Shown: one piece after another, positions 9,836 through 19,162 of the stretch | Layout: the number at the start of each line of letters is the position of its first letter | Position numbering within the stretch: position 1 is the first letter of the stretch | Assembly: GCF_001975985.1 (NCBI RefSeq) | Contig: NZ_MTQF01000006.1 | Span: forward strand, 383,248 to 447,247 | Source of the DNA: [Flexibacter] sp. ATCC 35103 | GTDB taxonomy: Bacteria; Bacteroidota; Bacteroidia; Flavobacteriales; Flavobacteriaceae | DNA: 64,000 nt | Reading direction: 5' to 3' | Position numbers and translations under genes: made by a program | Notes under the pieces: model-generated | The model's input: the letters and a program-made list of their open reading frames with translations, nothing else | Database searches by the model: none | What the model was told of the DNA's origin: nothing

Positions 9836-9892
9836 GATGTTGGTTGGTTTTTGGTTGGGTTAGTCAGTTGGTGGTATTATTGCATTATAGTA

Positions 9893-11362
9893 TTAAAGAT
9901 TAGTAATTGGACTGTATTTTGGTACTAATGTTTTCATTACGATCCAGCCTGTTAAATAACAAACTGCACAGATTGAGAAAATGATAAAATATCCGGCTTC
10001 AATTCCGTGAAAGCCCATAAAAGACATATTTGTTTCTTTAGCATGATCAAACAAAACTCCTGAGCCTTTGTTAATTATAGTAGAACCTACACCTCCGGCA
10101 AGACCACCAATTCCTGTAATTGTTGCAATTGCTTTTTTAGGAAACATATCTCCAACGGTTGTAAAAATATTTGCTGACCAAGATTGGTGTGCTGCTCCTG
10201 CAATACCAATAATAATTACCGGAATCCAGTAACTAATATAACCTAATGGCTGTGCTATTAAGGCCAATAACGGGAAGAATGCAAAAATTAGCATCGCTCT
10301 CATTCTTCCTTCGTAAGGGTTCATTCCTTTTTTCTCTACAAAATAAGTTGGAAGCCAGCCTCCAATAATAGAAAGTAGTGTAATCATATATAAAACAAAC
10401 AATGGCAAAGCTGCTTGCGTAGAATCCATGCCGTAAACAGAACTTAAGTAAGCCGGAGTCCAGAATAAAAAGAACCACCAAACACCATCTGTCATGAATT
10501 TCCCGAAAGCAAAAGCCCACGTTTGTTTGTATTTAAAGCATTCTACAAATGATACTTTAGTAGTAGTTTCAGGTACGTAACCAACTAATTTACTATCTGC
10601 AACATCATCTTGTCGAATATATTCTAATTCTTCAGGGCTAACTCTTGGGTGTCTTTCCGGTTTGTCATACATAAAAATCCAAAATCCCATCCAAACAAAA
10701 CCTAAAGCCCCAATGATAATAAAAGACATTTCCCAGCCAAAAGATTTTGCAATAAACGGAATCGATATTGGTGCTGCCAATGCTCCTACAGTTGCACCTG
10801 CATTAAAAATACTGGTAGAAAATGCCCTGTCTTTTTTAGGAAAATATTCTGCAGTGGTTTTAATCGCTGCCGGAAAATTTCCTGCCTCACCTACTGCCAG
10901 AACAAAACGTGCAAAAATGAACAATGTAACACTTACATTAATTACCATTCCGGTATCCTGAACCAGATCAATAGCATCTTTTGCACCTTCAAAACCTACA
11001 AACCAGTTTCCTGTAATGATTCCGGCTGTTGCAATACCACAAAATGCATGCAGACAAGCTCCTAAAGACCATATTCCAATCGCCCAAAGAAAACCTTTTT
11101 TAGTATCTAACCAGTCTACAAATCGACCCGCAAACAATAAAGAAACAGCATAAAAAATAGAGAATAATGCTGTAATATTTCCGTAATCGTTATTTGTCCA
11201 ATGAAATTCAGGCGCAATAAAATCACTCCATGTCAAGGAAAGAACCTGTCTGTCTAAATAATTAATAGTTGTTGCAAAAAATAATAATGCGCAAATACTC
11301 CATCGATAGCTTCCGGTAGATTTCTTGTTTTGGCTGATAACTGCTTCTGGTGGTTGGTTCAT
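9893..11362 (-). CDS. MFS hexuronate transporter (ExuT-like), copy 2
   Basis: Second inner-membrane hexuronate symporter. It is longer than copy 1 (about 489 residues from the chosen start) because of an insertion around residues 100-150, between the early helices, and a longer C-terminal loop. Conserved segments include FFATTINYLDRQVL and VGEAGNFPAAIKTTAEYFPKKD. An upstream TTG at 11443 is in frame, but ATG at 11362 (MNQPPEAVIS) gives the N-terminus expected beside copy 1; the upstream part is probably leader RNA. First gene of its operon, driven by a clear promoter with an operator at 11467-11488. Confidence 0.88.
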   Translation of the reverse strand: MNQPPEAVISQNKKSTGSYRWSICALLFFATTINYLDRQVLSLTWSDFIAPEFHWTNNDYGNITALFSIFYAVSLLFAGRFVDWLDTKKGFLWAIGIWSLGACLHAFCGIATAGIITGNWFVGFEGAKDAIDLVQDTGMVINVSVTLFIFARFVLAVGEAGNFPAAIKTTAEYFPKKDRAFSTSIFNAGATVGALAAPISIPFIAKSFGWEMSFIIIGALGFVWMGFWIFMYDKPERHPRVSPEELEYIRQDDVADSKLVGYVPETTTKVSFVECFKYKQTWAFAFGKFMTDGVWWFFLFWTPAYLSSVYGMDSTQAALPLFVLYMITLLSIIGGWLPTYFVEKKGMNPYEGRMRAMLIFAFFPLLALIAQPLGYISYWIPVIIIGIAGAAHQSWSANIFTTVGDMFPKKAIATITGIGGLAGGVGSTIINKGSGVLFDHAKETNMSFMGFHGIEAGYFIIFSICAVCYLTGWIVMKTLVPKYSPITNL

Positions 11363-11466
11363 AGTAAAGTGTATTATAAAATTGATGTTTTTTTGGTCAT
11401 TTAACTCGTTAATCAAAACCCAATACAAAGACATTAGAATCAATGCATTAAATATAACAAATCAAA

Positions 11467-11515
11467 TTAATGTAATCGATTGCACAAATATAGTTTTTAA
11501 TCTTTATATTCCAAA
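11467..11515 (-). promoter_or_regulatory. Transporter-operon promoter with LacI-type operator
   Basis: Minus strand: -33 TTTG (11512-11515), 19-nt spacer, -7 TATATTTG (11485-11492), then the palindrome TGCAATCGATTACA (11471-11484). The spacing matches the Bacteroidota sigma consensus, and the operator begins at the promoter's downstream edge. Same operator as before kduI. Confidence 0.8.
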
Positions 11516-11806
11516 TAAATTGTAAAAAAAATTATTTTAACCTCTTAAATAAACACATCAAGTAAAAAAACTAATACAAAATTACACATTAAACAATATA
11601 TTTGTTAAAAGCCATCATGCGAAATTTGTCCTTATTTAGGGGTAAAATTGTACTGAAACCAACACTTTCAAATGCATAATCAATGCTCCATGCTTTTGAA
11701 AATAAAAATGGCGTTTTAACCTTATTTAACTACTTCAATCAATAAAAAAGTTCTATTTTTGGAAGTCTGTCCTAAAAAAATAATATTCAACTAATTCATT
11801 ATAAAA
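11516..11806. promoter_or_regulatory. Intergenic leader of the esterase gene
   Basis: No ORF seen. Plus-strand -7 boxes TATATTTG (11597-11604) and TATTTTTG (11754-11761) precede the esterase; the second would give a leader of about 40 nt. No copy of the uronate operator was found here. Confidence 0.45.
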
Positions 11807-12745
11807 TTGAAAACTTTAAAAAATTACCACTGGAACAAAGCATTATTAATTCTTGCATTATTTATAGGAATTACAATTCAGGCACAAACTCAAAACCAGA
11901 TCATTCCGCTTTGGGATAAAATCCCTGACGAAATAAAAGCATCTGATTATAAGGAAAACGAAAGCATTACTGATGGTAAAGTACAAAGCACAAGTTTAGT
12001 TACAATACCTACTTTAAGTGTCTTTTTACCGGCACAAAGCAAACCCAATCAGGCAGCAGTTCTTATTTTCCCGGGAGGAGGATATCAACATTTGGCTATT
12101 GATAAGGAAGGGACAAAAGTTGCCCAATGGTTTAATAGTTTAGGAATCGCAGCTTTTGTGGTAAAATACAGACTGCCGAGTGATAAAATCATGAAGAATA
12201 AAAACGTTGGACCCTTGCAAGATGCTCAGGAAGCTGTGCGTTATGTGAGACAAAATGCTGCTAAATTTAATATTGATCCCACTAAAATTGGAATTATGGG
12301 ATTTTCTGCCGGCGGACATTTAGCATCGACTTTAGCCACTCATTATGATGATAAAGTGTATGAAGCATCTAAAATAAGTGCACGTCCGGATTTTTCGCTT
12401 TTGATTTATCCCGTAATATCCATGCAAAACGATATTACACACAAAGGTTCTCAGGTTAGTTTATTAGGCAATAAACCTTCTCAGGAATTGCTTGATTCAT
12501 TTTCTAACGAGAAAAAAGTGAACGCTCAGACTCCGCCAACATTTTTAGTGCATGCCACAGATGATACTGTCGTTTTACCTGAAAACAGCATTAATTTTTA
12601 TTTAGCTCTGAAAAAGAATGCAGTTCCGGCTGAGTTACATATTTATGAAAAAGGCGGACACGGTTTTGGTTTAGGCGTAAAAGACACCAGTAAATTCTGG
12701 ACCAGAGATTGCGAAGAATGGCTTAGAACTCACGGTTACCTTTAA
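11807..12745 (+). CDS. Secreted alpha/beta hydrolase, probable carbohydrate esterase
   Basis: Serine esterase of the BD-FAE/acetyl-esterase type, exported by an N-terminal signal peptide (ALLILALFIGITIQAQ). A catalytic triad can be traced: Ser167 in GFSAGGHLAS, Asp252 in HATDDTVV, His285 in GGHGFG; the oxyanion segment is FPGGGYQHLA (about 87). The start is TTG, since no in-frame ATG precedes the signal sequence. Its place beside the uronate genes suggests deacetylation or de-esterification of pectin fragments, but this is inference; xylan or other acetylated substrates are possible. Confidence 0.8.
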   Translation: MKTLKNYHWNKALLILALFIGITIQAQTQNQIIPLWDKIPDEIKASDYKENESITDGKVQSTSLVTIPTLSVFLPAQSKPNQAAVLIFPGGGYQHLAIDKEGTKVAQWFNSLGIAAFVVKYRLPSDKIMKNKNVGPLQDAQEAVRYVRQNAAKFNIDPTKIGIMGFSAGGHLASTLATHYDDKVYEASKISARPDFSLLIYPVISMQNDITHKGSQVSLLGNKPSQELLDSFSNEKKVNAQTPPTFLVHATDDTVVLPENSINFYLALKKNAVPAELHIYEKGGHGFGLGVKDTSKFWTRDCEEWLRTHGYL

Positions 12746-12760
12746 TAAAAACAGTAAATA

Positions 12761-12793
12761 AAAAAGGCGAAACTTTATGAGTTTCGCCTTTTT
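12761..12793. terminator. Bidirectional terminator between esterase and PepSY gene
   Basis: Fourteen-bp perfect arms AAAAAGGCGAAACT/AGTTTCGCCTTTTT with a TTATG loop, A- and T-flanked, so it can end both converging transcripts. Confidence 0.92.
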
Positions 12794-12834
12794 AGTATCA
12801 AAAAAATTCAAAAATGGTATCTGGTAAAAGATAC

Positions 12835-14256
12835 TTAAAGAGATAATTCCTTTTCAGGAACTGCCTTTGCTTTTATGGGAACTGCTTTTACTGCAACCTT
12901 TGGCTTTGAAGCCGGCTTTTTTCCAAATTTCTGTTTTCCCCACCAAATTAAAAATCCGGTAATAGGCAAACTCGCAGAAATTAAACTGGCAAAAAATGCC
13001 ATAAACTTCCCGGTAAGTCCCAAAACACTTCCTACATGAATATCATAATTCATTCTGCGAATTTTATCCGGAATATTCGCTTCTATATATTTACCTGAAA
13101 AAGGTGTTTTTATCGAAATTTCTTTAAGCGTTTGCTGATCAAAACTATAACGGTCCATATTATAGAACGTATTTTTTTGCTTGTAAACAAATGCGCCAAT
13201 AACGTCTGCCGGTTTTTCTGGTACAGTAACTAAAATTCCTGCAGCCTCAGGATTTTGTTTTGCGATATTCAGCAAGACTTTATCAACGGTAGACAGTTCA
13301 AAGGTTTTAACATGAGTTGTGTCAGATTTTGGAGATTCCCTGCTTTCAACTAAAGGTTTTCCTCCTGATGTTACCCAATATAACGATTTACTCCACCAGC
13401 CAAAACTCCAGACTAAACCTGTAAAAGAGATGAACAAAAGAAAAATCATACTATAAAAACCAAGTACATTATGCATATCATAATTAACGCGCTTAAAACT
13501 TGCAGACCATTTGATTTTAAAACTTTTATCCCTAATTGATTTGATCCATTTTACGGGCCACCACAACACTATTCCTGATATCAGCAAGAAAACAAAAATT
13601 AAGATTGCCACGCCCACAATTGGTCGGCCAATATCATAAGGCATCCACAAAGCACGGTGACCATTTAAGATAAATCTAAAAAAATCAGGAGAATCACTTC
13701 GTGAGACTGATTTAACATTTAATATTTCGCCTGTATAAGGATTCATGTAAACGCTGGTAAAAATACCACTCCTTCTCTTTTTCGATTTTTCCTCTTTACC
13801 TTTTTCTTTTCCTTTTTCAGGTGATTTTGTTTTACCATTCTCGTTTTTAGCAAGATCTTGTTTTCGTCCTTTACGTTCTGCTCTTTTACCATCGCTCTTG
13901 CCTTCTTTATCTTTACCTTCTTCTTTTTTCTGAGTAAAATAACCCACAATAGCAGCATCGTCTTTTGCTCCAAAAGTAACGCTTGTGGCATGTTTGCCTT
14001 TCATGGTTTTATCTGCAATCGTAATTAATTGCGACGGCAGTAAAAAAGCTTTTTCCTGAGGTTTTACAAAACGCCAGTCTTCAATAAAATCTTTAATTTC
14101 ATTTTCAAAAACATAAATGCAACCTGTTACACTCACAATAACAACAATAATTCCAGATGCCAAACCAAGCCATAAATGCAGCCAGGCCATGACGCGCTTA
14201 AAAAGCGATTTTTTACTTTTTTTCTTATTAGGATTTGATTTTGATGAAGAAAACAT
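12835..14256 (-). CDS. PepSY-TM inner-membrane protein, siderophore utilisation (XusC-like)
   Basis: Predicted inner-membrane protein that releases or reduces iron from imported siderophores. The 473 residues have about four membrane helices (near 22-45, 215-235, 263-285, 420-440) and PepSY-type periplasmic segments; His residues in or beside helices (MAWLHLWLG, NYDMHNVLGF, MNYDIHVGSVLG) suit haem or metal binding. Residues about 114-165 are a Lys/Glu/Gly-rich low-complexity insert. It follows the receptor and lipoprotein genes but lies behind a strong hairpin terminator, so it may be expressed at a lower level. XusC resemblance is from memory of the Bacteroides xenosiderophore system. Confidence 0.78.
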   Translation of the reverse strand: MFSSSKSNPNKKKSKKSLFKRVMAWLHLWLGLASGIIVVIVSVTGCIYVFENEIKDFIEDWRFVKPQEKAFLLPSQLITIADKTMKGKHATSVTFGAKDDAAIVGYFTQKKEEGKDKEGKSDGKRAERKGRKQDLAKNENGKTKSPEKGKEKGKEEKSKKRRSGIFTSVYMNPYTGEILNVKSVSRSDSPDFFRFILNGHRALWMPYDIGRPIVGVAILIFVFLLISGIVLWWPVKWIKSIRDKSFKIKWSASFKRVNYDMHNVLGFYSMIFLLFISFTGLVWSFGWWSKSLYWVTSGGKPLVESRESPKSDTTHVKTFELSTVDKVLLNIAKQNPEAAGILVTVPEKPADVIGAFVYKQKNTFYNMDRYSFDQQTLKEISIKTPFSGKYIEANIPDKIRRMNYDIHVGSVLGLTGKFMAFFASLISASLPITGFLIWWGKQKFGKKPASKPKVAVKAVPIKAKAVPEKELSL

Positions 14257-14288
14257 ATTTAGTAGCGTATAAAAGATAAATAAAAAAA

Positions 14289-14312
14289 CCGCAGGCCCCG
14301 AAAGGCCTACGG
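14289..14312 (-). terminator. Intra-operon terminator before the PepSY gene
   Basis: On the minus strand a GC-rich stem (CCGTAGGCC/GGCCTGCGG, one mismatch) is followed by seven T. It sits between the DUF4374 and PepSY genes, suggesting partial termination that favours receptor and lipoprotein. Confidence 0.8.
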
Positions 14313-14330
14313 CTCAAAAGAAACCAATTT

Positions 14331-15563
14331 TTAATATTTTAATTTTGCAATTGCAGTAATCTGACCGCCTTCAACTTTCATACCTTTTGTAGCTACACCA
14401 GTTGTACCATTAATAGTATAAATCCAGTTTCCTTCAGGAGTATTGATCCCTACAACAGCAGAACTACCATCTTCAGAAACAAGATTATATCTGTTTACTG
14501 TTGTAAAACTAATTTCTAAAGGCGCATCTTTTACCCATGTAAATGTTTGTGCATACACATCAGCAACTGCAAGTTTTGCCGCTCCTTTATTGGTTCCCGG
14601 AGTACCGTACATTTGCAATAAAACTTTTCCTTTTGAGATATAGCTTGACGAAGCAATTTTATATCCACCTGATTTTTCCTCTACATTAAAGAAATATGTT
14701 TTATCAAATTCTGTAGTTCCTTTTTTGATCTTTACCACTGCAGATGGTTTAGTCGATGTTAAAACAGCATTACTGGTTGCCGCCGCACTGGAGAAACCGT
14801 AAGCATCTCCGTTTTCATCCTGATACAGACCATTTGTAAAATAAGCACCTAAATAACTTGTACGGTTATCTTTGATTACTTTTTCTAATTTAAGTTCCGG
14901 ATAATTGTATACCGCAACCCACGTACTGTCTGGATTTACTGTACCAAAATTATCAACTCCGTCCCCTTTTATACTCATGTACGGCATAAATACTTTATCG
15001 CCAACCTGAGTTGCCCAGGTAAAAAAGGCTCTTTCACCGTTTCCTGCCAATTTTTTAGTGTCTTGTTGTGCTTCACCGGTAATTAATGATTTTTCGGCAT
15101 CAATTTTATACATAGAAGCAATAGAAGCTGCACCACTTCTTGGTACTTTTATCGTTAAAATATCTTTGTTTACAGCCGCAAAAACGTGTACTGTTTCTGC
15201 CTGAAAATCAGATTTTTTAACCAGTTTTCCTTCAGTAGTTAAGTTATAAGTCGTTACAGCTCCCGGATTTCCTTGTCCGTATAATAAACTAAAAAAGTTA
15301 TTTTGAGCCGTAATATAATAACGATACGAACCATCTTGCTCAATTCCGTTTCCTGTAGTTGTAATTGATCCTTTAGAAATATCATCAGTCGTTAATAAAT
15401 AATCTGCAATTCCTGCTGCTCCCGTAGTAGCGGTAATGATATATTTTGTTTTTCCCGTATCAACTCCGCCTGTTTCATTTCCTGATTTTTCAGAATCACT
15501 GCTACAAGAGAATGTTGTAAATGCTACTAAAGCTAATAAAGCTAATTTGCTATTTTTTTTCAT
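14331..15563 (-). CDS. DUF4374 lipoprotein (XusB-like)
   Basis: Predicted surface lipoprotein: signal peptide with lipobox FSCS (Cys20), followed by Ser/Gly-rich residues typical of Bacteroidota lipoprotein export. The rest of the 410 residues has regularly spaced beta-rich blocks as expected for a beta-propeller-like DUF4374 protein. It starts 19 bp after the TonB receptor stop. In Bacteroides the corresponding protein, XusB, binds ferric siderophores outside the cell; the same role is inferred here. Confidence 0.8.
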   Translation of the reverse strand: MKKNSKLALLALVAFTTFSCSSDSEKSGNETGGVDTGKTKYIITATTGAAGIADYLLTTDDISKGSITTTGNGIEQDGSYRYYITAQNNFFSLLYGQGNPGAVTTYNLTTEGKLVKKSDFQAETVHVFAAVNKDILTIKVPRSGAASIASMYKIDAEKSLITGEAQQDTKKLAGNGERAFFTWATQVGDKVFMPYMSIKGDGVDNFGTVNPDSTWVAVYNYPELKLEKVIKDNRTSYLGAYFTNGLYQDENGDAYGFSSAAATSNAVLTSTKPSAVVKIKKGTTEFDKTYFFNVEEKSGGYKIASSSYISKGKVLLQMYGTPGTNKGAAKLAVADVYAQTFTWVKDAPLEISFTTVNRYNLVSEDGSSAVVGINTPEGNWIYTINGTTGVATKGMKVEGGQITAIAKLKY

Positions 15564-15581
15564 GTTATTATGGTATTTAAA

Positions 15582-17975
15582 TTAATTATGTGATTTGGTA
15601 AAAAAATATCTAAATTTTATATAGAAAGCCCTGCTTGGTTTTTGCAGCGAAAAATTATCATAAAGCTTATTATCCAAAAGGTTTTTACATTCCAGGGCGA
15701 TATTATATTTTCCGTTTGCCAGTGTGTAAACAGCGTTTAGATCATGACTGAATTGCTGCGGAATTTCTAATTTACTATCCTTACTTCCCATACTTGGCCA
15801 TGATAAATAATAAGTATGCACGTATAATAAATTGTAGCCTACTGATAAATTATTTCCTTTTTTTATAAGATTATTAAAAAACACCGTTGCATCAGCATTA
15901 CCAAAAAGGTAAGGCATATTAGGAACCCTGTCTTTATAAAAAGGAGATACATAATTTTGATTCGGTTCATATTCGGTCATATTTCGAATATTTTGATACG
16001 TTGCATTCAATCCTGCCGTAAATCTCGTTTTGTACGAATATCGAATCTCTCCATCTATACCATAATTAGTAACCTTGCCCTGATTAACATTCGTAGTCAT
16101 GGTTTGATTGTTATTAAGCGTTGGTCGAATAAAATCAGTGGCATTTCTATGCAAAAGATTCACATCAAACGATAAAGCATTTACTTTATTAAAGCTCGTC
16201 TGGTAACTTGCACCTACATTAAAGTTGTTACTGGTTTCTGGCTTTAAGGCAAGATTTCCTTCTAAATTATCATTTACATTTCCAAAAATTTCTTCCGGAG
16301 TTGGTAATCGGTAACTTTTTTCGTACGAAGCTTTTAGCTGCAGGTTATGTTTTAAATAATAACTCGTTGCAGCGCCATAACCTGTAGTTGTAGTATGGTC
16401 TATATATTGTTGATAGGCAATATCGCCCGCATTTCCTGACGGATTATAACTTCTGGAATAGGTGGTTTTTAAGGAGTAATCTTTTAAGAATACTGATGTA
16501 CTCCATTTTTCGTTATAATCAAATTTATATCCCATTCCTAAAACGTTCTTTTGCGTTTTTTTAGGCTGTTTATAAACCAATGATTCCGGAACTAATTCGT
16601 CACTCTCCTTACGATCAAAAGTTGTAAAAGTGTTGTTAAGCATAAAAGAATGTCTCTCGCCCAAAGCATATGTAGCATTGGCTGTTGTTACGCCATTATT
16701 ATTTTTAAATTTTCGAAGTGTACGGCTTCTTTCGCCACCTAAACCGGCATATTCCCTATAATCACCAAACCAATTGTATCTTCTGTAAACGGTATCAACA
16801 TTTTGTTCTTCGCCAAAGTTGAAATTTCCGGTAAGATTGAAATTAAGGCCTTTTGTAAACAAATCTTTTACCTGATATTTTAAAGTGGGCATCAAAATAT
16901 TTCCTTTTCGATATACTTGTCCAAATACACTTACCATTCTGGCTCCGGTCTGGATATCCGCTTTATTTTCTCCGGCTGTAAAACCAAACAATAATTTATC
17001 GGCATATTTTTTTCCTGTAAGACCAATATTCAGGATCACAGTTTCGTTACGGTATTTATCATGAAACCTCTTCACACGCTGATTAGGAAAATAAGCCCCC
17101 GTATTCAAATCGGCTACGTCTACATTTACCCAATAATTGTTATCAGAATAATTCTGAAAAGCATTGATTTCAGTAGTAAAACCACTTTTAGACGTATATC
17201 CTGCATTTATACTGCTGCGGTGTGTATTAAATGATCCAAAAGAATAAGACGCATCTAAAAAAGTTCTTGGTTTGCTGTTGGTAACAATATTTACTGCACC
17301 TCCAAGCGCATCTCCGCCCAGCCAAATAGGCACAACTCCTTTGTAAACCTCTACACGATCTGCAAGATTTATAGGAATATTATTCATTTGAAAAGAAGAT
17401 CCAAAATTATCCATAGGCACACCGTCGATAAATACTTTTACCTGATTACCCTGAAAACCATTAATAGAAAGCTCAGATCTTGAACCTACTCCTCCTGCTT
17501 CACGAACACGAACTCCGGAAACCCTGTCTAAGGCATGCGCTAAATCCAGTGTAGAATTGTGAAGTTTTTTAGCATCGATTGCCGTTACGCTATACGATTG
17601 TTTGTTTACTTTATCTGTTTGCGAACGTCCTAAAACGGTTATGTTTTCCAGCTCATTTAATTCGCTTTCTAACTGAAATGAAAAATTTGAATCACGATCA
17701 GAAACTTCGACATGTTTTTTTTGAGTTGCAAAACCAATTGCCGTAATTTTTAAAGTGTACTTTCCGGGCTTTACATTTTTAAAAACAAACTTTCCGTTTT
17801 CATCTGCAATCATGCTTAAATCAGTTTTTTCGATCGCAACTAAAGCATAAGGAATTGTTTGTCCTGAATTTTCAAGAACCTGTCCGGAAACCGAAAGTCC
17901 TTGATTTTGCTGAGAAAACGATACGAATGAAAAGAGAAAAAATATACTAAAAAATAAAAATTTGTGAGTTGTCAT
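15582..17975 (-). CDS. TonB-dependent siderophore receptor (XusA-like)
   Basis: Outer-membrane receptor importing a ferric siderophore with TonB energy. The 797 residues begin with a signal peptide (FFSIFFLFSFVSFSQ), then a carboxypeptidase-regulatory-like domain (about 27-110, VSGQVLENSGQTIPYALVAI), the plug (about 120-235, with VRVREAGGVGSRSELSINGF) and a 22-strand barrel to the C-terminus. It is first in a three-gene minus-strand operon. The promoter overlaps that of the divergent AraC gene, so expression probably responds to it and to iron. The siderophore cannot be told from sequence. Confidence 0.9.
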   Translation of the reverse strand: MTTHKFLFFSIFFLFSFVSFSQQNQGLSVSGQVLENSGQTIPYALVAIEKTDLSMIADENGKFVFKNVKPGKYTLKITAIGFATQKKHVEVSDRDSNFSFQLESELNELENITVLGRSQTDKVNKQSYSVTAIDAKKLHNSTLDLAHALDRVSGVRVREAGGVGSRSELSINGFQGNQVKVFIDGVPMDNFGSSFQMNNIPINLADRVEVYKGVVPIWLGGDALGGAVNIVTNSKPRTFLDASYSFGSFNTHRSSINAGYTSKSGFTTEINAFQNYSDNNYWVNVDVADLNTGAYFPNQRVKRFHDKYRNETVILNIGLTGKKYADKLLFGFTAGENKADIQTGARMVSVFGQVYRKGNILMPTLKYQVKDLFTKGLNFNLTGNFNFGEEQNVDTVYRRYNWFGDYREYAGLGGERSRTLRKFKNNNGVTTANATYALGERHSFMLNNTFTTFDRKESDELVPESLVYKQPKKTQKNVLGMGYKFDYNEKWSTSVFLKDYSLKTTYSRSYNPSGNAGDIAYQQYIDHTTTTGYGAATSYYLKHNLQLKASYEKSYRLPTPEEIFGNVNDNLEGNLALKPETSNNFNVGASYQTSFNKVNALSFDVNLLHRNATDFIRPTLNNNQTMTTNVNQGKVTNYGIDGEIRYSYKTRFTAGLNATYQNIRNMTEYEPNQNYVSPFYKDRVPNMPYLFGNADATVFFNNLIKKGNNLSVGYNLLYVHTYYLSWPSMGSKDSKLEIPQQFSHDLNAVYTLANGKYNIALECKNLLDNKLYDNFSLQKPSRAFYIKFRYFFTKSHN

Positions 17976-17999
17976 ATATTTAATTAGACTAATTATAAA

Positions 18000-18018
18000 T
18001 AACTTTGCGGCAAAAGTA
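18000..18018. promoter_or_regulatory. Face-to-face promoters of receptor and AraC genes
   Basis: Plus-strand -7 box TAACTTTG (18000-18007) and minus-strand -7 box TACTTTTG (18011-18018) lie 3 bp apart, pointing at each other. Polymerases would compete, and a factor bound here could switch between the two directions. Confidence 0.6.
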
Positions 18019-18045
18019 CCATCTACAACTCGAAAAAAGATAGGG

Positions 18046-18085
18046 AAAAACGGATTATTATTTTGTAAAAACGGATTATATTTTG
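18046..18085 (+). repeat. Two tandem copies of a 19-20 bp site at the AraC start
   Basis: AAAAACGGATTATTATTTTG (18046-18065) and a near-identical unit (18067-18085) 21 bp apart, two helical turns. The second runs into the TTG start codon. They are candidate AraC binding sites for autoregulation and for the divergent receptor operon. Confidence 0.7.
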
Positions 18086-19114
18086 AAAATCAGATCGAAA
18101 ATTTTAGCACAAGAAAACTCAATTATCAAAATTGAAATTGGCGATAATTATTATCCTAAAAATCAATTGACACAGGAAAATATCAATATAAAAAACAGTG
18201 ATTCTAAAAACATAAAAAGCAGTCATCTTATTACCCAAGGAATGGTTATACTAGATACTCAGATGTATTTTTCGACCCCGCAAACCATTGTATTCGAAAT
18301 TGATGAAGAAACTGTTGTAATGAATTTTATTTGCTGCAATAATGTCGAAACGCAGATCGATCAGTTAGAATCTGAAAAATATTCTAAAGAAAATACACAT
18401 AATATATTTTATACCACAAACTATAAAGCCACTTTTAAAATTCCGGCTTTTGAGCAGATTAATTATTTGTCGATTATTTTATCAAAAGATTTTTATTATC
18501 AGATAATCAACAAAGATTGGGAACTTCATGAAAAGTTCTCAAAAAATATCCTGCTTAAAAAATCCAGTTATCTTACTTCAAAATACCTTCCTTTTACCCC
18601 TGCAATACAATGGGTAATTCATGAAATTAAAAACTGTAACCGAAATGGTGCTTTAAAAAAAATGTACATCGAGACAAAAGTCAAGGAACTTTTAGTACAT
18701 CAGCTTGAAGCAATAATCAATTTGCCGGTACAAAAAGACCAAATTGATGAAGATGATTATAATAAATTGCAGCAGGCAAAACTTATATTAGACGAAGATT
18801 ATGTTCATGCGCCTACACTGGCAGAACTTTCAAGATTGATTTCGCTAAATGAATTCAAACTTAAAAAAGGATTTAAAGCCTGTTTTGGCACTACAGTAAA
18901 AAGCTATATTATAAAACTCAGAATGGAACATGCAAAAGAGTTATTCCAGAACAAAGCCTCCACTGTGAGTGAAGTTGCTTATAAATGCGGTTATAAAGAT
19001 GTGTCCCATTTTTCAGCAGCTTTTAAAAACTTCTATGGTTTTTCTCCTCAAAAATTCAAGATCAATTGGGATTTTATCAATTTCTGGATCACAGGACTTT
19101 TATTATTAAGCTAA
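18083..19114 (+). CDS. AraC-family regulator of the siderophore operon
   Basis: The last 100 residues or so (about 235-335) form the double helix-turn-helix of AraC proteins: AELSRLISLNEFKLKKGFK for the first HTH, VAYKCGYKDVSHFSAAFKNFYGFSPQKF for the second. The N-terminal 220 residues would sense the ligand, perhaps a siderophore. The start is TTG at 18083; no in-frame ATG lies upstream near the promoter. Divergent from the TonB receptor with overlapping promoters and tandem sites, the usual arrangement for a dedicated activator. Confidence 0.88.
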   Translation: MKIRSKILAQENSIIKIEIGDNYYPKNQLTQENINIKNSDSKNIKSSHLITQGMVILDTQMYFSTPQTIVFEIDEETVVMNFICCNNVETQIDQLESEKYSKENTHNIFYTTNYKATFKIPAFEQINYLSIILSKDFYYQIINKDWELHEKFSKNILLKKSSYLTSKYLPFTPAIQWVIHEIKNCNRNGALKKMYIETKVKELLVHQLEAIINLPVQKDQIDEDDYNKLQQAKLILDEDYVHAPTLAELSRLISLNEFKLKKGFKACFGTTVKSYIIKLRMEHAKELFQNKASTVSEVAYKCGYKDVSHFSAAFKNFYGFSPQKFKINWDFINFWITGLLLLS

Positions 19115-19121
19115 TAAAAAA

Positions 19122-19162
19122 GGGTTTTTAGATCCAGTTTTAACAACCAAACCTAAAAACCC
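19122..19162 (+). terminator. Probable terminator after the AraC gene
   Basis: Arms GGGTTTTTAG/CTAAAAACCC with a 21-nt loop, 8 bp past the AraC stop; A/T-rich tail but no long T-run. Confidence 0.5.

Noticed and set aside
11363..11443. N-terminal extension of the second hexuronate transporter from TTG at 11443
   Set aside because: Adds a non-conserved stretch ahead of MNQPPEAVIS; copy 1 starts at the corresponding position.
13743..13991. 82-codon minus-strand frame in the Lys-rich region
   Set aside because: Shadow of the PepSY gene's low-complexity insert in another frame.
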